DNA of 64,000 bases from assembly GCF_048820915.1 (NCBI RefSeq), contig NZ_JBMERR010000021.1, positions 22,388 to 86,387 on the forward strand, read 5' to 3'. The stretch is from Cribrihabitans_A pelagius. GTDB taxonomy: Bacteria > Pseudomonadota > Alphaproteobacteria > Rhodobacterales > Rhodobacteraceae. Position 1 is the first letter of the stretch, and every line of letters starts with the position of its first letter. A program made the position numbers and the translations under genes. Below, in pieces: positions 50,168-58,792 of this stretch. A model generated the notes under the pieces. The model saw only the letters and a list, made by a program, of their open reading frames with translations. It had not been told where the DNA came from and did no database searches.

Positions 50168-52315
50168 ATGAGCCGGGTCGAAAAACAGGGAATTCAGGTT
50201 GCGCCGGAGCTGGCGGACTTCATCGAGAACCAGGCGCTGCCCGGTACCGGGATCGCGGCGGAGGCGTTCTGGAAGGGCCTTGCGGAGCTGGTGAACGGCT
50301 TCGGGCCGGAAAACCATGCGCTGCTCGAAAAGCGGGAAGAGATCCAGCAGAAGATCGACGCCTGGCACATCGCCCACCGCGAGAAGCCGCATGACCACGA
50401 GGCCTATAAGGCGTTCCTGGCGGAGATCGGCTACCTGCTGCCCGAGGGAGAGGATTTCCAGATCGAAACCCGAAACGTCGACCCCGAGATCGCCACGGTG
50501 CCCGGCCCGCAGCTGGTGGTGCCGATCACCAACGCGCGTTATGCGCTGAACGCTGCGAATGCGCGCTGGGGCAGTCTTTACGATGGGTTCTACGGAACCG
50601 ACGCGATGGGCAGCCCGGCGCCCAAGGGCGGCTACGACAAGGGCCGCGGTGCCCGGGTGGTGGCGCGCGCGCGGGTGTTCCTGGACGAGACCTTCCCGAT
50701 TGACGGCGCCAGCCATGCGGATGTGCGCCGCTACCACGTGCAGGACGGCCAGCTGCTGGTGGACGACCTGCCGCTGGCGCAGCCGGAGAAATTCGCAGGC
50801 TTCCGCGGCAACCCCAAGGCGCCGGAAGCGGTTCTCTTGCGCAACAACGGCCTGCACGTCGAACTGGTTTTTGACCGTGCCCATGCCATCGGCGCACGCG
50901 ATCAGGCGGGGCTGGCGGATGTGCGGCTGGAAAGTGCCATGTCCGCGATCATGGACTGCGAGGACTCCGTGGCCTGTGTCGATGCCGCCGACAAGGTGCA
51001 GGCCTATTCCAATTGGCTGGGCCTGATGCGCGGAGATCTGGAGGCCAGGCTGGAGAAGGGCGGCAAGACCGTCACCCGCCGGCTCAACCCCGACCGCGGC
51101 TACAGCGCGCCGGACGGCAGCGCGCTGACCCTGAAGGGCCGCGCCCTTCTGTGGGTGCGCAACGTGGGCCATCTGATGACCAACCCGGCGGTGCTGGACA
51201 AGGACGGCAACGAGGCTTTCGAGGGGCTGCTGGACGCGCTGATCACCGTCACCATCGCCATGCATGATCTGGCCCGCGAGGGCGGCAACTCGGCGCATGG
51301 CTCGGTCTATGTGGTGAAGCCGAAGATGCATGGTCCGGAGGAAGTCGCCTTTGCCGACCGCATCTTTGACAAGGTCGAGGACATCCTGGGCCTGCCGCGC
51401 CACACCGTGAAGATCGGCATCATGGACGAGGAGCGCCGCACCTCGGTGAACCTCAAGGAATGCATCCGCGCCGCCAAGCACCGGGTGGCCTTCATCAACA
51501 CCGGCTTCCTGGACCGCACTGGCGATGAGATCCACACCTCGATGGAGGCAGGCCCGTTTTCGCGCAAGGATTTCATCAAGCGCAAGGCATGGCTCGGCGC
51601 CTATGAGGCGCTGAACGTCGATATCGGCCTGGAGTGCGGGCTTTCGGGCAAGGCGCAGATCGGCAAGGGCATGTGGGCGATGCCGGACATGATGGCGGCG
51701 ATGCTGGAACAGAAGATCGAGCACCCGAAATCCGGCGCCAACTGCGCCTGGGTGCCGAGCCCGACCGCCGCCACCCTGCATGCGCTGCATTACCACAAGG
51801 TCGATGTGTTTGCGGTGCAGGAGCGGCTCAAGGCCGGCGGCCGCCGCGCCCATGTGGATGGTATCCTCGAAATTCCGCTGGCGGCCTTCCGCAAGTGGAC
51901 CCCGGAACAGATCCGGCGCGAGGTGGAGAACAACGCCCAAGGCATCCTTGGCTATGTGGTGCGCTGGATCGACCAGGGCGTCGGATGCTCCAAGGTGCCC
52001 GACATCAACAACGTCGGCCTGATGGAAGACCGCGCCACCTGCCGGATCAGCGCCCAGCACCTGGCAAACTGGCTGCACCACGAAGTGGTCTCGCGCGAGA
52101 ACGTGATGGCCGCGATGCGCAAGATGGCCGCGGTGGTGGATCAGCAGAATGCGGATGATCCGGCCTACCGGCCGATGGCGCCGGGTTTTGACGGCATCGC
52201 CTTCCAGGCCGCTTGCGATCTGGTATTCAAGGGCCGCGAGCAGCCCTCCGGCTATACCGAGCCGGTGCTCCACGCCCGCCGCCTTGAGCTGAAGGGTGAG
52301 GCTGCGGCGAACTGA
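50168..52315 (+). CDS. glcB: Malate synthase G
   Basis: Condenses glyoxylate with acetyl-CoA to malate in glyoxylate and glycolate use; cytosolic, Mg2+-dependent. 715 residues, close to the 723 of E. coli GlcB and about 200 longer than malate synthase A, because of the beta-rich inserted domain. Visible landmarks: NAANARWGSLYDGFYGTDA, MDCEDSVACVDAADK, RGRALLWVRNVGHLMTNPAV-like segment (RALLWVRNVGHLMTN), IGIMDEERRTSVNLKECI and the C-terminal DQGVGCSKVPDI. The ATG at 50168 is preferred. A GlcG-like gene follows, as in glycolate operons; glcDEF are absent. Confidence 0.96.
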   Translation: MSRVEKQGIQVAPELADFIENQALPGTGIAAEAFWKGLAELVNGFGPENHALLEKREEIQQKIDAWHIAHREKPHDHEAYKAFLAEIGYLLPEGEDFQIETRNVDPEIATVPGPQLVVPITNARYALNAANARWGSLYDGFYGTDAMGSPAPKGGYDKGRGARVVARARVFLDETFPIDGASHADVRRYHVQDGQLLVDDLPLAQPEKFAGFRGNPKAPEAVLLRNNGLHVELVFDRAHAIGARDQAGLADVRLESAMSAIMDCEDSVACVDAADKVQAYSNWLGLMRGDLEARLEKGGKTVTRRLNPDRGYSAPDGSALTLKGRALLWVRNVGHLMTNPAVLDKDGNEAFEGLLDALITVTIAMHDLAREGGNSAHGSVYVVKPKMHGPEEVAFADRIFDKVEDILGLPRHTVKIGIMDEERRTSVNLKECIRAAKHRVAFINTGFLDRTGDEIHTSMEAGPFSRKDFIKRKAWLGAYEALNVDIGLECGLSGKAQIGKGMWAMPDMMAAMLEQKIEHPKSGANCAWVPSPTAATLHALHYHKVDVFAVQERLKAGGRRAHVDGILEIPLAAFRKWTPEQIRREVENNAQGILGYVVRWIDQGVGCSKVPDINNVGLMEDRATCRISAQHLANWLHHEVVSRENVMAAMRKMAAVVDQQNADDPAYRPMAPGFDGIAFQAACDLVFKGREQPSGYTEPVLHARRLELKGEAAAN

Positions 52316-52351
52316 CCGCAAGAAACAGTTTCCGCAAATTTGCGGGTAGTC

Positions 52352-52377
52352 AAAGGGGGCCGTTTGGCCTCCTTTTT
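52352..52377 (+). terminator. Intrinsic terminator after glcB
   Basis: 10-bp stem AAAGGGGGCC with GGCCTCCTTT (one G-T wobble), loop GTTT, followed by TTCG within a T-run. It lies 37 bases after glcB and before the GlcG-like gene, so that gene may have reduced read-through or its own promoter. Confidence 0.9.
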
Positions 52378-52420
52378 CGTCGTGTTACGCAACGTCACGG
52401 GATCGGGAGGACTACCACGA

Positions 52421-52849
52421 ATGGCGGAACTGACTTTGACACAGGCGCGCGGCATCATCCGCGCGACATTGGAGGAAGGCCGGGCGCAGGCGCTGAAGCC
52501 CTTGTCGGTTGTGGTGCTGGACAGCGGCGGCCATGTGCTCGCCTTCGAGCGCGAGGACGGCGCAGCACCGGGACGCTTTGCCATTGCCCAGGGCAAGGCA
52601 TTCGGCACGGTGATGCTGGGCATGGGCGGGGTGGCGCAGATGGCGCGGGCGGAAAGCCAGCCCTATTTCATGGCTGCGGTGAACGGCGTCTACGGCGGCC
52701 AGGTGGTGCCGGTGCCGGGCGGCGTGCTGATCCGCGGACCACAGGGGCAGGTGATCGGCGCGGTTGGGGTCACGGGCGATACCTCGGAAAATGACGCAAA
52801 GGCTGCGCTGGCCGGTATCGACGCAGCCGGCCTGACAGGCGAAGCATGA
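52421..52849 (+). CDS. GlcG/HbpS family protein (DUF336)
   Basis: 142-residue protein of the GlcG/HbpS-like family, some members of which bind heme or are encoded with glycolate genes. Core pattern: LTQARGIIRATLEEGRA, PLSVVVLDSGGHVLAFEREDGA, FAIAQGKAFGTV, VPVPGGVLIRGPQGQVIGAVGVTGDTSENDAKAA. GGGAGG precedes the ATG. The position just downstream of glcB supports the GlcG name; no enzyme activity is firmly known for the family. A terminator separates it from glcB. Confidence 0.85.
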   Translation: MAELTLTQARGIIRATLEEGRAQALKPLSVVVLDSGGHVLAFEREDGAAPGRFAIAQGKAFGTVMLGMGGVAQMARAESQPYFMAAVNGVYGGQVVPVPGGVLIRGPQGQVIGAVGVTGDTSENDAKAALAGIDAAGLTGEA

Positions 52850-52946
52850 GGCGTCCGCAGAGGGAGTGAGCCGGGCCGGTCAGCTCTTTCCGTTGCGAAC
52901 TGAGAAGCCGCAATCGTCAGCAATGGAAAGCTGCAAAAAACCGAAG

Positions 52947-52972
52947 CCCTCTCCCGCCCGGGCGGGAGAGGG
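52947..52972 (-). terminator. Perfect 26-bp palindrome with T-run on reverse strand
   Basis: Half site CCCTCTCCCGCCC followed by its exact complement, no loop bases. On the reverse strand CTTCGGTTTTTTG follows. It lies about 175 bases past the fasciclin stop, so it probably ends that transcript, and may also block read-through from the GlcG-like gene. Confidence 0.8.
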
Positions 52973-53146
52973 TGCTGCCGGCGTGCGCGCGCGGGATGAA
53001 TTGCGCAGGCCGGTCAGCTGGGCGGCCGCGGCGGCACCTGCCGGGCCCCGGGCCACCTTGCGGACAGCCAGGGCTTGGGGGAGAAATAACCGGCAGGCGC
53101 CTGCCTGCGTGCCGCCCTGTCTTCGATCAGTCCTGACTGCCCCTGC

Positions 53147-53629
53147 TCAGGGCAGGATCACTGAATCCACCACGTGGATCACACCGTTCGAGGTCTCGAT
53201 ATCGGCCTGGACCACGGTGGCATCGTTCACTTTCACCCCGTCCGAGGTGTTGAATGTCAGATCGTCGCCCATCACCGTGGCGGCGGTCATGCCGTCGCTG
53301 ATGCCGGAGGACATCACCTTGCCCGGCACCACGTGATAGGTGAGGATACGCGTCAGCTGATCCTTGTTTTCCGGTTTCAGCAACGTGTCGACAGTGCCCT
53401 CGGGCAGCTTCGCAAAGGCCTCGTCGGTGGGCGCAAAGACGGTGAACGGGCCGTCACCCTTCAGGGTTTCCACCAGATCGGCCGCGGTCAGCGCTGCCGC
53501 GAGCGTGTCGAATTGCCCGGCCTCCATTGCGGTGCCGACGATATCCTTGGAGCCCGCCAGCGCCGCGCCGGGAAGGGCCAGGCTGGCAGCAAGCGCGAAG
53601 GATGCCAGGGAAAGGCGTTTGGTGAACAT
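53147..53629 (-). CDS. Secreted fasciclin (FAS1) domain protein
   Basis: 160 residues: a clear Sec signal peptide (residues 1-25, SLASFALAASLALPGAALA with AxA cleavage) and one FAS1 domain with DIVGTAMEAGQFDTLAAALTAADLVETL, GPFTVFAPTDEAFAKLP (H1-type motif), ILTYHVVPGKVMS and IETSNGVIHVVDSVILP (H2-type motif). FAS1 domains mediate adhesion or matrix interactions in bacteria; the ligand here is unknown. AAGGAAG precedes the ATG. Divergent from the XRE regulator with a 157-base A+T-rich gap. Confidence 0.94.
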   Translation of the reverse strand: MFTKRLSLASFALAASLALPGAALAGSKDIVGTAMEAGQFDTLAAALTAADLVETLKGDGPFTVFAPTDEAFAKLPEGTVDTLLKPENKDQLTRILTYHVVPGKVMSSGISDGMTAATVMGDDLTFNTSDGVKVNDATVVQADIETSNGVIHVVDSVILP

Positions 53630-53708
53630 TTAACTTCCTTTCTGTCAAAGCCAGAGCGGAGAACGAAACTGGCAGCATCAGCCTGCTGCGCAATACTTTT
53701 GCATGTTA

Positions 53709-53729
53709 TGCACATTTGCGTGATGTGCA
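53709..53729. promoter_or_regulatory. Inverted repeat TGCACAT-N7-ATGTGCA between fasciclin and XRE-cupin genes
   Basis: Perfect 7-bp arms at 53709-53715 and 53723-53729. TTTGCAT occurs on both sides (53698-53704 and 53735-53741). It lies in the A+T-rich divergent promoter region about 57 bases before the regulator start, as expected for an autoregulatory site. Confidence 0.6.
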
Positions 53730-53785
53730 CTATTTTTGCATTAAGGTAAATTTCACGCGGATCGGTTTCCCCCGGAGGCAAAATC

Positions 53786-54406
53786 ATGGTTAAGGCTGGC
53801 TTGTCGGACACCCTGCAGGAGGGGCTGGAGGCCTACCGAATCGGCCCCAAGCTGCGCGCCCTGCGCACGGGGAAGGCGATGGGGCTGGCGCAGCTCGGCG
53901 ATCACACCGGCCTGTCTGCCGCCATGCTGTCGCGGATCGAGCGCGGCCAGGTCTTTCCCACGCTGGCGACGCTGCTGCGCATCGCGATGGTGTTCGGCGT
54001 CGGGCTCGACCATTTCTTCGGCCCCGGTGAGGACGCGCCGGTGCTGGAAGTTGTGCGCGCCCGCGACCGGCTGAAGCTGGGCGACACACGGGACGGGCCG
54101 GTCTCCTACCTGTTCGAGAGCCTGAACTTCCCGGTGACCAAGGGCCGGTTCCAGGCTTACCTGGCTGAGTTCACCGGCCGCGCCCCGGCCAGCCCGCCGC
54201 ATGCCCATCCCGGCGCCGAGATGATCTATGTGACCGAAGGGCAGCTGGAGCTGTCGATCCACGGCCGCGGCGAAGTGCTGGGCAAGGGCGACAGCGTCTA
54301 CTTTGATTCCGGCTTTGAGCACAGCTACCGCGCCGCGGGCGGCTCGCGCTGCCAGGTGATCGTGGTGGTCTCCCGCACGCCGGAGGCAGGCGGGGCGGAG
54401 GGCTGA
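53786..54406 (+). CDS. XRE-family regulator with C-terminal cupin domain
   Basis: 206 residues: an N-terminal helix-turn-helix (about residues 18-75; KLRALRTGKAMGLAQLGDHTGLSAAMLSRIERGQVFPTL with HTH core SAAMLSRIERG), and a C-terminal cupin (PPHAHPGAEMIYVTEGQLELSIHGR, LGKGDSVYFDSGFEHSYR). Cupin-XRE regulators often respond to small carboxylates or polyamine derivatives (PuuR is an example). GGAGG precedes the ATG. Next to it is a PuuD-like hydrolase, which suggests control of that gene, and it is divergent from the fasciclin gene. Confidence 0.92.
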   Translation: MVKAGLSDTLQEGLEAYRIGPKLRALRTGKAMGLAQLGDHTGLSAAMLSRIERGQVFPTLATLLRIAMVFGVGLDHFFGPGEDAPVLEVVRARDRLKLGDTRDGPVSYLFESLNFPVTKGRFQAYLAEFTGRAPASPPHAHPGAEMIYVTEGQLELSIHGRGEVLGKGDSVYFDSGFEHSYRAAGGSRCQVIVVVSRTPEAGGAEG

Positions 54407-54555
54407 ACCCAGAGCCTGCGCCGTCTCCAGCGCCCGAAAGGGCAGGCGCCAGCGGCCGCCTGTGTGCAGGCAAACACGCGCCTGTGCTGCGGCGCAGTTG
54501 AACCGGCGCCCGCGCGCGGCTAGGTTTTCAGTGCAAAAACAAGCGAGAGTGGATC

Positions 54556-55335
54556 ATGGCGCGCCCAAAGGTTGGCATTATCGGCAATTCCTATCTGATC
54601 GACGATCAATATCCGGTTCATGCAGGCGGGACAATGAACTCGGAAGCGGTAGCCGAGGTCGCGGGCTGCATGCCTCTGATGATCCCCTCCGATCCGCGTT
54701 TCGTCACGGTGGAGGAGCTGCTGGAGACCTTCGACGGCTTTCTGCTCACCGGCGGCCGCCCCAACGTGCACCCCAACGAGTACGGCGAGGACGAGACCGC
54801 GGCCCATGGCGCCTTCGACCGCGCCCGCGATGCGGTGACCCTGCCGCTGGTGCGCGCCTGCGTGGAGCGCGGCCAGCCCTTCCTCGGCATTTGCCGCGGC
54901 TTTCAGGAGGTGAACGTCGCGATGGGCGGCGCGCTGCACCCGGAAATCCGCGACCTGCCGGGCCGGTTGAACCACCGCATGCCGCCTGATGGCACGCTGG
55001 AGGAGAAATTCGCCCTGCGCCACCCGGTGAGCTTTTCGCCGGGCGGCCCCTTCCACCAGCTCTTCGGTGCGCAGGAGGTGATGACCAACACGTTGCACGG
55101 GCAGGGCATCAAGCGCCCCGGCGCGCGGGTGGTTGTCGACGGCCACGCGCCCGACGGCACGCCCGAGGCGATCTATGTGAAGGACGCGCCCGGCTTCACC
55201 CTCGCGGTGCAATGGCACCCGGAATGGGACGCGGTCAACGATCCGGTGTCGCGCCCCCTGTTCGAGGCCTTCGGCGACGCCGTGCGTGCCTGGTCCGCGG
55301 GCGCGCCGCGCGGGGGGCTGCAGAAGACAGCCTGA
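54556..55335 (+). CDS. Gamma-glutamyl-gamma-aminobutyrate hydrolase family (PuuD-like)
   Basis: 259-residue class I glutamine-amidotransferase-like hydrolase. The nucleophile elbow is LGICRGFQEVN (Cys), the GGRPNVHPNEY stretch forms the loop seen in PuuD-like enzymes, and the catalytic His/Glu are in AVQWHPEWD. PuuD-type enzymes cleave gamma-Glu-GABA in putrescine degradation; other family members act on gamma-glutamyl compounds of amino acids or polyamines. Substrate cannot be fixed here. It follows the XRE-cupin regulator by about 150 bases; no other puu gene is in the window. Confidence 0.88.
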   Translation: MARPKVGIIGNSYLIDDQYPVHAGGTMNSEAVAEVAGCMPLMIPSDPRFVTVEELLETFDGFLLTGGRPNVHPNEYGEDETAAHGAFDRARDAVTLPLVRACVERGQPFLGICRGFQEVNVAMGGALHPEIRDLPGRLNHRMPPDGTLEEKFALRHPVSFSPGGPFHQLFGAQEVMTNTLHGQGIKRPGARVVVDGHAPDGTPEAIYVKDAPGFTLAVQWHPEWDAVNDPVSRPLFEAFGDAVRAWSAGAPRGGLQKTA

Positions 55336-55385
55336 GCGCGCGGGCCCGCGGCATCGGATCGCCCGGTGCGGGCCCGGCCCTGCCG

Positions 55386-55907
55386 TCAGGAAAGCGTTTT
55401 GGCGTAGGTGTCCAGCTGGTTCGCCACCACGCCCCAGCCCGCGTGGAAGCCCATTTGCTCATGCGTCTCGCGCGCCTCGGCGGTGCGGTGGCGGGCAATG
55501 ATGGTGAGGGTGGTGCCGCCGCCCTCCGCTGCGTCGAACAGCAGGATGGCGGTCATGAACGGATCCTCCGCGGGTTTCCAGCCTTCGCTGTAGGCATCGG
55601 TGAAGACAAGCTTCTTTTCCTGTTCCACTTCCAGGAAGACCCCGTGGTTGCGGATCTCGCGGCCCTCGACGTCAAAGGTGGTGTTGAACCGGCCGCCGGG
55701 GCGCAGGTCGATCTCGCAGGCGGTGACGGCGTGCGGTTCAGGGATAAAGAAGGCGCGCAGATGCGCAGGCGTGGTCCAGCAGGTCCAGAGCCGTGCGGGG
55801 GCCGCGTCAAGACGGCGGGTGAGGCTCAGGTCAGTGTCCGGGTCCAGCGTGATGCCTGCCCGTATGCCCGCCGCGGTGCCATGTTCCGTTCTGCCGTGCT
55901 GCGCCAT
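55386..55907 (-). CDS. SRPBCC/AHSA1-type START-like protein
   Basis: 173 residues of the activator of Hsp90 ATPase 1-like (SRPBCC) fold: LSLTRRLDAAPARLWTCWTTPAHLRAFFIPEPH, ACEIDLRPGGRFNTTF, NHGVFLEVEQEKKLVFTDAYSEGW and the C-terminal HEQMGFHAGWGVVANQLDTYAK, which are typical. These proteins bind hydrophobic ligands; function is usually unassigned. The ATG at 55907 follows GGAGGGG; the frame continues 23 codons upstream without family match. Convergent with the PuuD-like gene. Confidence 0.88.
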   Translation of the reverse strand: MAQHGRTEHGTAAGIRAGITLDPDTDLSLTRRLDAAPARLWTCWTTPAHLRAFFIPEPHAVTACEIDLRPGGRFNTTFDVEGREIRNHGVFLEVEQEKKLVFTDAYSEGWKPAEDPFMTAILLFDAAEGGGTTLTIIARHRTAEARETHEQMGFHAGWGVVANQLDTYAKTLS

Positions 55908-55987
55908 CCTCAGTCCCCTCCTTGCACCTGTCGGCCGCCGCCCGCGGGAGGCGGGCAGGCGGTGTGTGCAAGCCATGGGAGCACGGG

Positions 55988-58228
55988 CTAGACCAGCAAG
56001 TCAAACCCGTGCATCAGCGGCAGCTCCCTGGCACGCCGGCCGGTAAGGTCGAACAGGGCATTGGCAAGCGCCGGGGCGGCTGGCGGTGTGCCGGGCTCCC
56101 CGGCGCCGCCCAGATGCGTCTGTACTTCGAGTACCTGCACTTCGGTCTTCGGCATCGTGTGCATGCGCAGCGCCTCGTAATCCGGAAAGTTGCCCTGTTC
56201 CGCCATCCCGTCAGTGAATGTGATCTCGCCGAAGCAGGCGGCCGAGAGCCCGTAGGCCATGCCCCCGAACATCTGCGCCTTGACGTTCTCCGGGTCGATC
56301 GCCTGGCCCATGTCGCAGGCGATCCAGGCCCGGGCGATACGGATGCCCGCGTCCTCCTGCTGCACCTCGATCACCTGCGCGACCGGAGTGCCGAAGCTGT
56401 AGCACATAGCCACCCCGCGCCCGGTGCCTTCGGGCGTCTCTCCGCTCCAGCCGGACATGTCGCGCACGGTTTCCAACACCCCCGCCGCGGGCGCCCACTC
56501 GCGGCGCGCCAGATCCAGCCTGAACGCCAGCGGATCGGCGCCCGCCGCATGGGCCATCTCATCGAGGAAGCTCTCGACGAAGAAGGCGTTGAAACTGTTG
56601 CCGACCGAGCGCCAGAAGCCAACCGGCACCGCCACCTCGGCCAGGTGCCCCGCCATGCGGAAGTTGGGGATGGCGTAAGGCGCGTTGGAGAAGCCCTCCA
56701 CATGCACCTTGTCCGGCCCGGCAGGCGAGAAGCCCGCCAGCCGCCGCATCGCCTGCGCCACTGGGGAGGCCGCGGCGACCTTGCCATCGAGCAGCACCGC
56801 CTCGCCATCCTTCACCGCGCCGCGCATCCGCGCCATGGCGCCGGGGCGGTACATGTCGTGGCGCATGTCCTCCTCGCGCGACCAGGTGAGCTGCACCGGC
56901 ACCCCGGGCATCTGCTTGGCGAGGCGGGTGGCTAGGACGGCATAGTCGACCTCGGCCCGGCGCCCGAAGCCGCCGCCGAGGTAGGTGGTGCGGATATCCA
57001 CCTGTTCGTTTTCGAGCCCGGCTTCTTCGGCGCATTTCATCTGCGTGAATAGCGGCATCTGGTTGCCGCACCAGACCGTCAGCTTGCCGCCGTCCACCAG
57101 TGCCGTGGCGTTCATCGGCTCCATGGTGGCATGCGCGAGGTAGGGCACGCGGTAATTCGCGGTGATCTCGCGGGCGCCCTCGGGCAGGGTACCGGCGTCG
57201 CCGTCATCGCGCATCACCGAGTTCGGTTTGGCGTCAAACGCCTGTTCGATCTCCGCAAAGATGCCCTCGGTTTCGGCCGGGTAGGGGGCGGGGCCCCAGC
57301 CGATCTCCACCGCTTCCGCCGCCTGCATGGCAATCCAGGTGTTGCGCGCCACCACCGCGATGCCGTTGCCGAGGCTCAGCACCTGCTCCACTCCCGGCAT
57401 TGCGCGGGCCGCAGTGTCGTCAAAGCCCGCCATGCCGCCGCCCTGGCGGGGGTTCATCCGCAGCGCTGCAAACTTCATCCCCGGCAGCCGCACGTCGATA
57501 CCGAATTCCGCGGTGCCGGTGGCTTTCTCCACCATGTCGAGCCGCGGCTGAGGCTTGCCGATCAGACGCCATTCGCTTTTCGGGCGCAGGTCTGCCTGCA
57601 CCGGGTCAAGCCGGGCGGCATCTGCAGCCAGATCCGCGTAGGGAATGCGGGTTCCGTCCGGCGCAATCACCGCCCCGGCCGCCGTGGCCAGCTCTCCGCG
57701 GTCCATGTCCAGGCGCGCGGCGGCGGCCTGTTTCAGCGTCTCCCGCGCGCTGGCGCCGGCGCGGCGCATCCGCTCATAGCCGTCCTTCATCGAGGTCGAA
57801 CCGCCGGTGCCATGCAGGCGCAGCGGTTTGCCGAGATGGCCAAGCGCTTCGCCGACCGCATGGCTGAAGTTGCCGCTGTCATAGCCCTTGCCCGGCAGCG
57901 CATCGCCGATGAAGGCCGAGTTATAATAGGCCTTGGCGGCGGGGCCGTGCAGCACCCGCAGTTGATCCAGCTGCACGTCCAGTTCCTCGGCGATCAGCGC
58001 GGCCCAGCTGGTCTGCACGCCCTGGCCCATCTCGGCGCGGGGCGCAAACAGGGTGACGCCCTGGGCGTCGATTAGCACAAACGGATTGAGCGCGGCTTCG
58101 CCTTCACCCGGTTTCAGCGGGTTGGGCGCCGGTCGGGAGACGGCATAGGCGCCAAAGGCCACCCCGCCGACAATGGCGGCTGAGCCAATAAGGAACGTGC
58201 GGCGGGCAATTTTTCCGAGGCCTGCCAT
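55988..58228 (-). CDS. Tat-exported molybdopterin-binding hydroxylase subunit (isoquinoline 1-oxidoreductase beta-like)
   Basis: 746-residue large subunit of the xanthine dehydrogenase family. N-terminus carries a twin-arginine signal (ARRTFLIGSAA and hydrophobic stretch), so it is likely periplasmic or membrane-associated. Molybdopterin-binding motifs include GGGFGRRAEVDYA and RSVGNSFNAFFVESF; the catalytic Glu is in GGAGEPGTPP near the end. Organisation resembles isoquinoline 1-oxidoreductase IorB and related aldehyde dehydrogenases: only a [2Fe-2S] partner and no FAD subunit. It follows the iron-sulfur gene by 3 bases. Substrate unknown; likely an aldehyde or N-heterocycle. Confidence 0.92.
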   Translation of the reverse strand: MAGLGKIARRTFLIGSAAIVGGVAFGAYAVSRPAPNPLKPGEGEAALNPFVLIDAQGVTLFAPRAEMGQGVQTSWAALIAEELDVQLDQLRVLHGPAAKAYYNSAFIGDALPGKGYDSGNFSHAVGEALGHLGKPLRLHGTGGSTSMKDGYERMRRAGASARETLKQAAAARLDMDRGELATAAGAVIAPDGTRIPYADLAADAARLDPVQADLRPKSEWRLIGKPQPRLDMVEKATGTAEFGIDVRLPGMKFAALRMNPRQGGGMAGFDDTAARAMPGVEQVLSLGNGIAVVARNTWIAMQAAEAVEIGWGPAPYPAETEGIFAEIEQAFDAKPNSVMRDDGDAGTLPEGAREITANYRVPYLAHATMEPMNATALVDGGKLTVWCGNQMPLFTQMKCAEEAGLENEQVDIRTTYLGGGFGRRAEVDYAVLATRLAKQMPGVPVQLTWSREEDMRHDMYRPGAMARMRGAVKDGEAVLLDGKVAAASPVAQAMRRLAGFSPAGPDKVHVEGFSNAPYAIPNFRMAGHLAEVAVPVGFWRSVGNSFNAFFVESFLDEMAHAAGADPLAFRLDLARREWAPAAGVLETVRDMSGWSGETPEGTGRGVAMCYSFGTPVAQVIEVQQEDAGIRIARAWIACDMGQAIDPENVKAQMFGGMAYGLSAACFGEITFTDGMAEQGNFPDYEALRMHTMPKTEVQVLEVQTHLGGAGEPGTPPAAPALANALFDLTGRRARELPLMHGFDLLV

Positions 58229-58231
58229 GGC

Positions 58232-58696
58232 TCAGGCCTCCTGCATCTTGCGGGCGGCGTCGTGGATGGCGGCGCGGATGCGGGGATAGGTGCCGCAGCG
58301 GCAGAGGTTGCCCTGCATCGCCGCGTCGATTTCGGCAACGGTCGGGGCGGGGTTTTCGGCCAGGAGCCCCGCCGCCTGCATGATCTGCCCGGACTGGCAG
58401 TAGCCGCATTGCGCCACCTGATGCGCGACCCAGGCCTGCTGCAGCGCGCTCATCGCCTCCGGCGTGCCCAGACCCTCGATCGTGGTCACCTCGCCCCAGA
58501 CATCCGCCAGCGCGACCTGGCAGCTGCGCACCGGCTCGCCATCGATATGCACGGTGCAGGCGCCGCAGGCGGCAACGCCGCAGCCGTATTTGGTGCCGGT
58601 CAGGCCGATCTCGTCGCGCAGAACCCACAACAGGGGCACCTCGCCCGGCAGATCGACCTGGTGGGATGTTCCGTTGATACGCAGCGTGGCGGGCAT
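58232..58696 (-). CDS. [2Fe-2S]-binding subunit of the molybdenum hydroxylase (IorA-like)
   Basis: 154 residues with the two clusters of this family: plant-type ferredoxin cysteines CGVAACGACTVHIDG and the C-terminal four-helix type CGYCQSGQIM plus NLCRCGTYPRI. Transfers electrons from the molybdopterin site to an external acceptor. The ATG at 58696 gives the usual length; the frame is open 13 codons more. The gene lies directly upstream of the large subunit, and the promoter region holds inverted repeats shared with the divergent TetR gene. Confidence 0.94.
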   Translation of the reverse strand: MPATLRINGTSHQVDLPGEVPLLWVLRDEIGLTGTKYGCGVAACGACTVHIDGEPVRSCQVALADVWGEVTTIEGLGTPEAMSALQQAWVAHQVAQCGYCQSGQIMQAAGLLAENPAPTVAEIDAAMQGNLCRCGTYPRIRAAIHDAARKMQEA

Positions 58697-58722
58697 GAGG
58701 GGCCTCCCTTGGCTTGGCTGAT

Positions 58723-58762
58723 CTGACATGTGCAATCAATTATGTCAGTGTGTCAATTGACA
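58723..58762. promoter_or_regulatory. Candidate TetR operators between the hydroxylase and its regulator
   Basis: CTGACAT-N12-ATGTCAG (58723-58729, 58742-58748) and directly after it the perfect 12-bp palindrome TGTCAATTGACA (58751-58762). Both use TGTCA half sites. The position overlaps the divergent promoters. Confidence 0.75.
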
Positions 58763-58792
58763 AAATCGTGCCGGGATGTCAAAAGCATTTCC

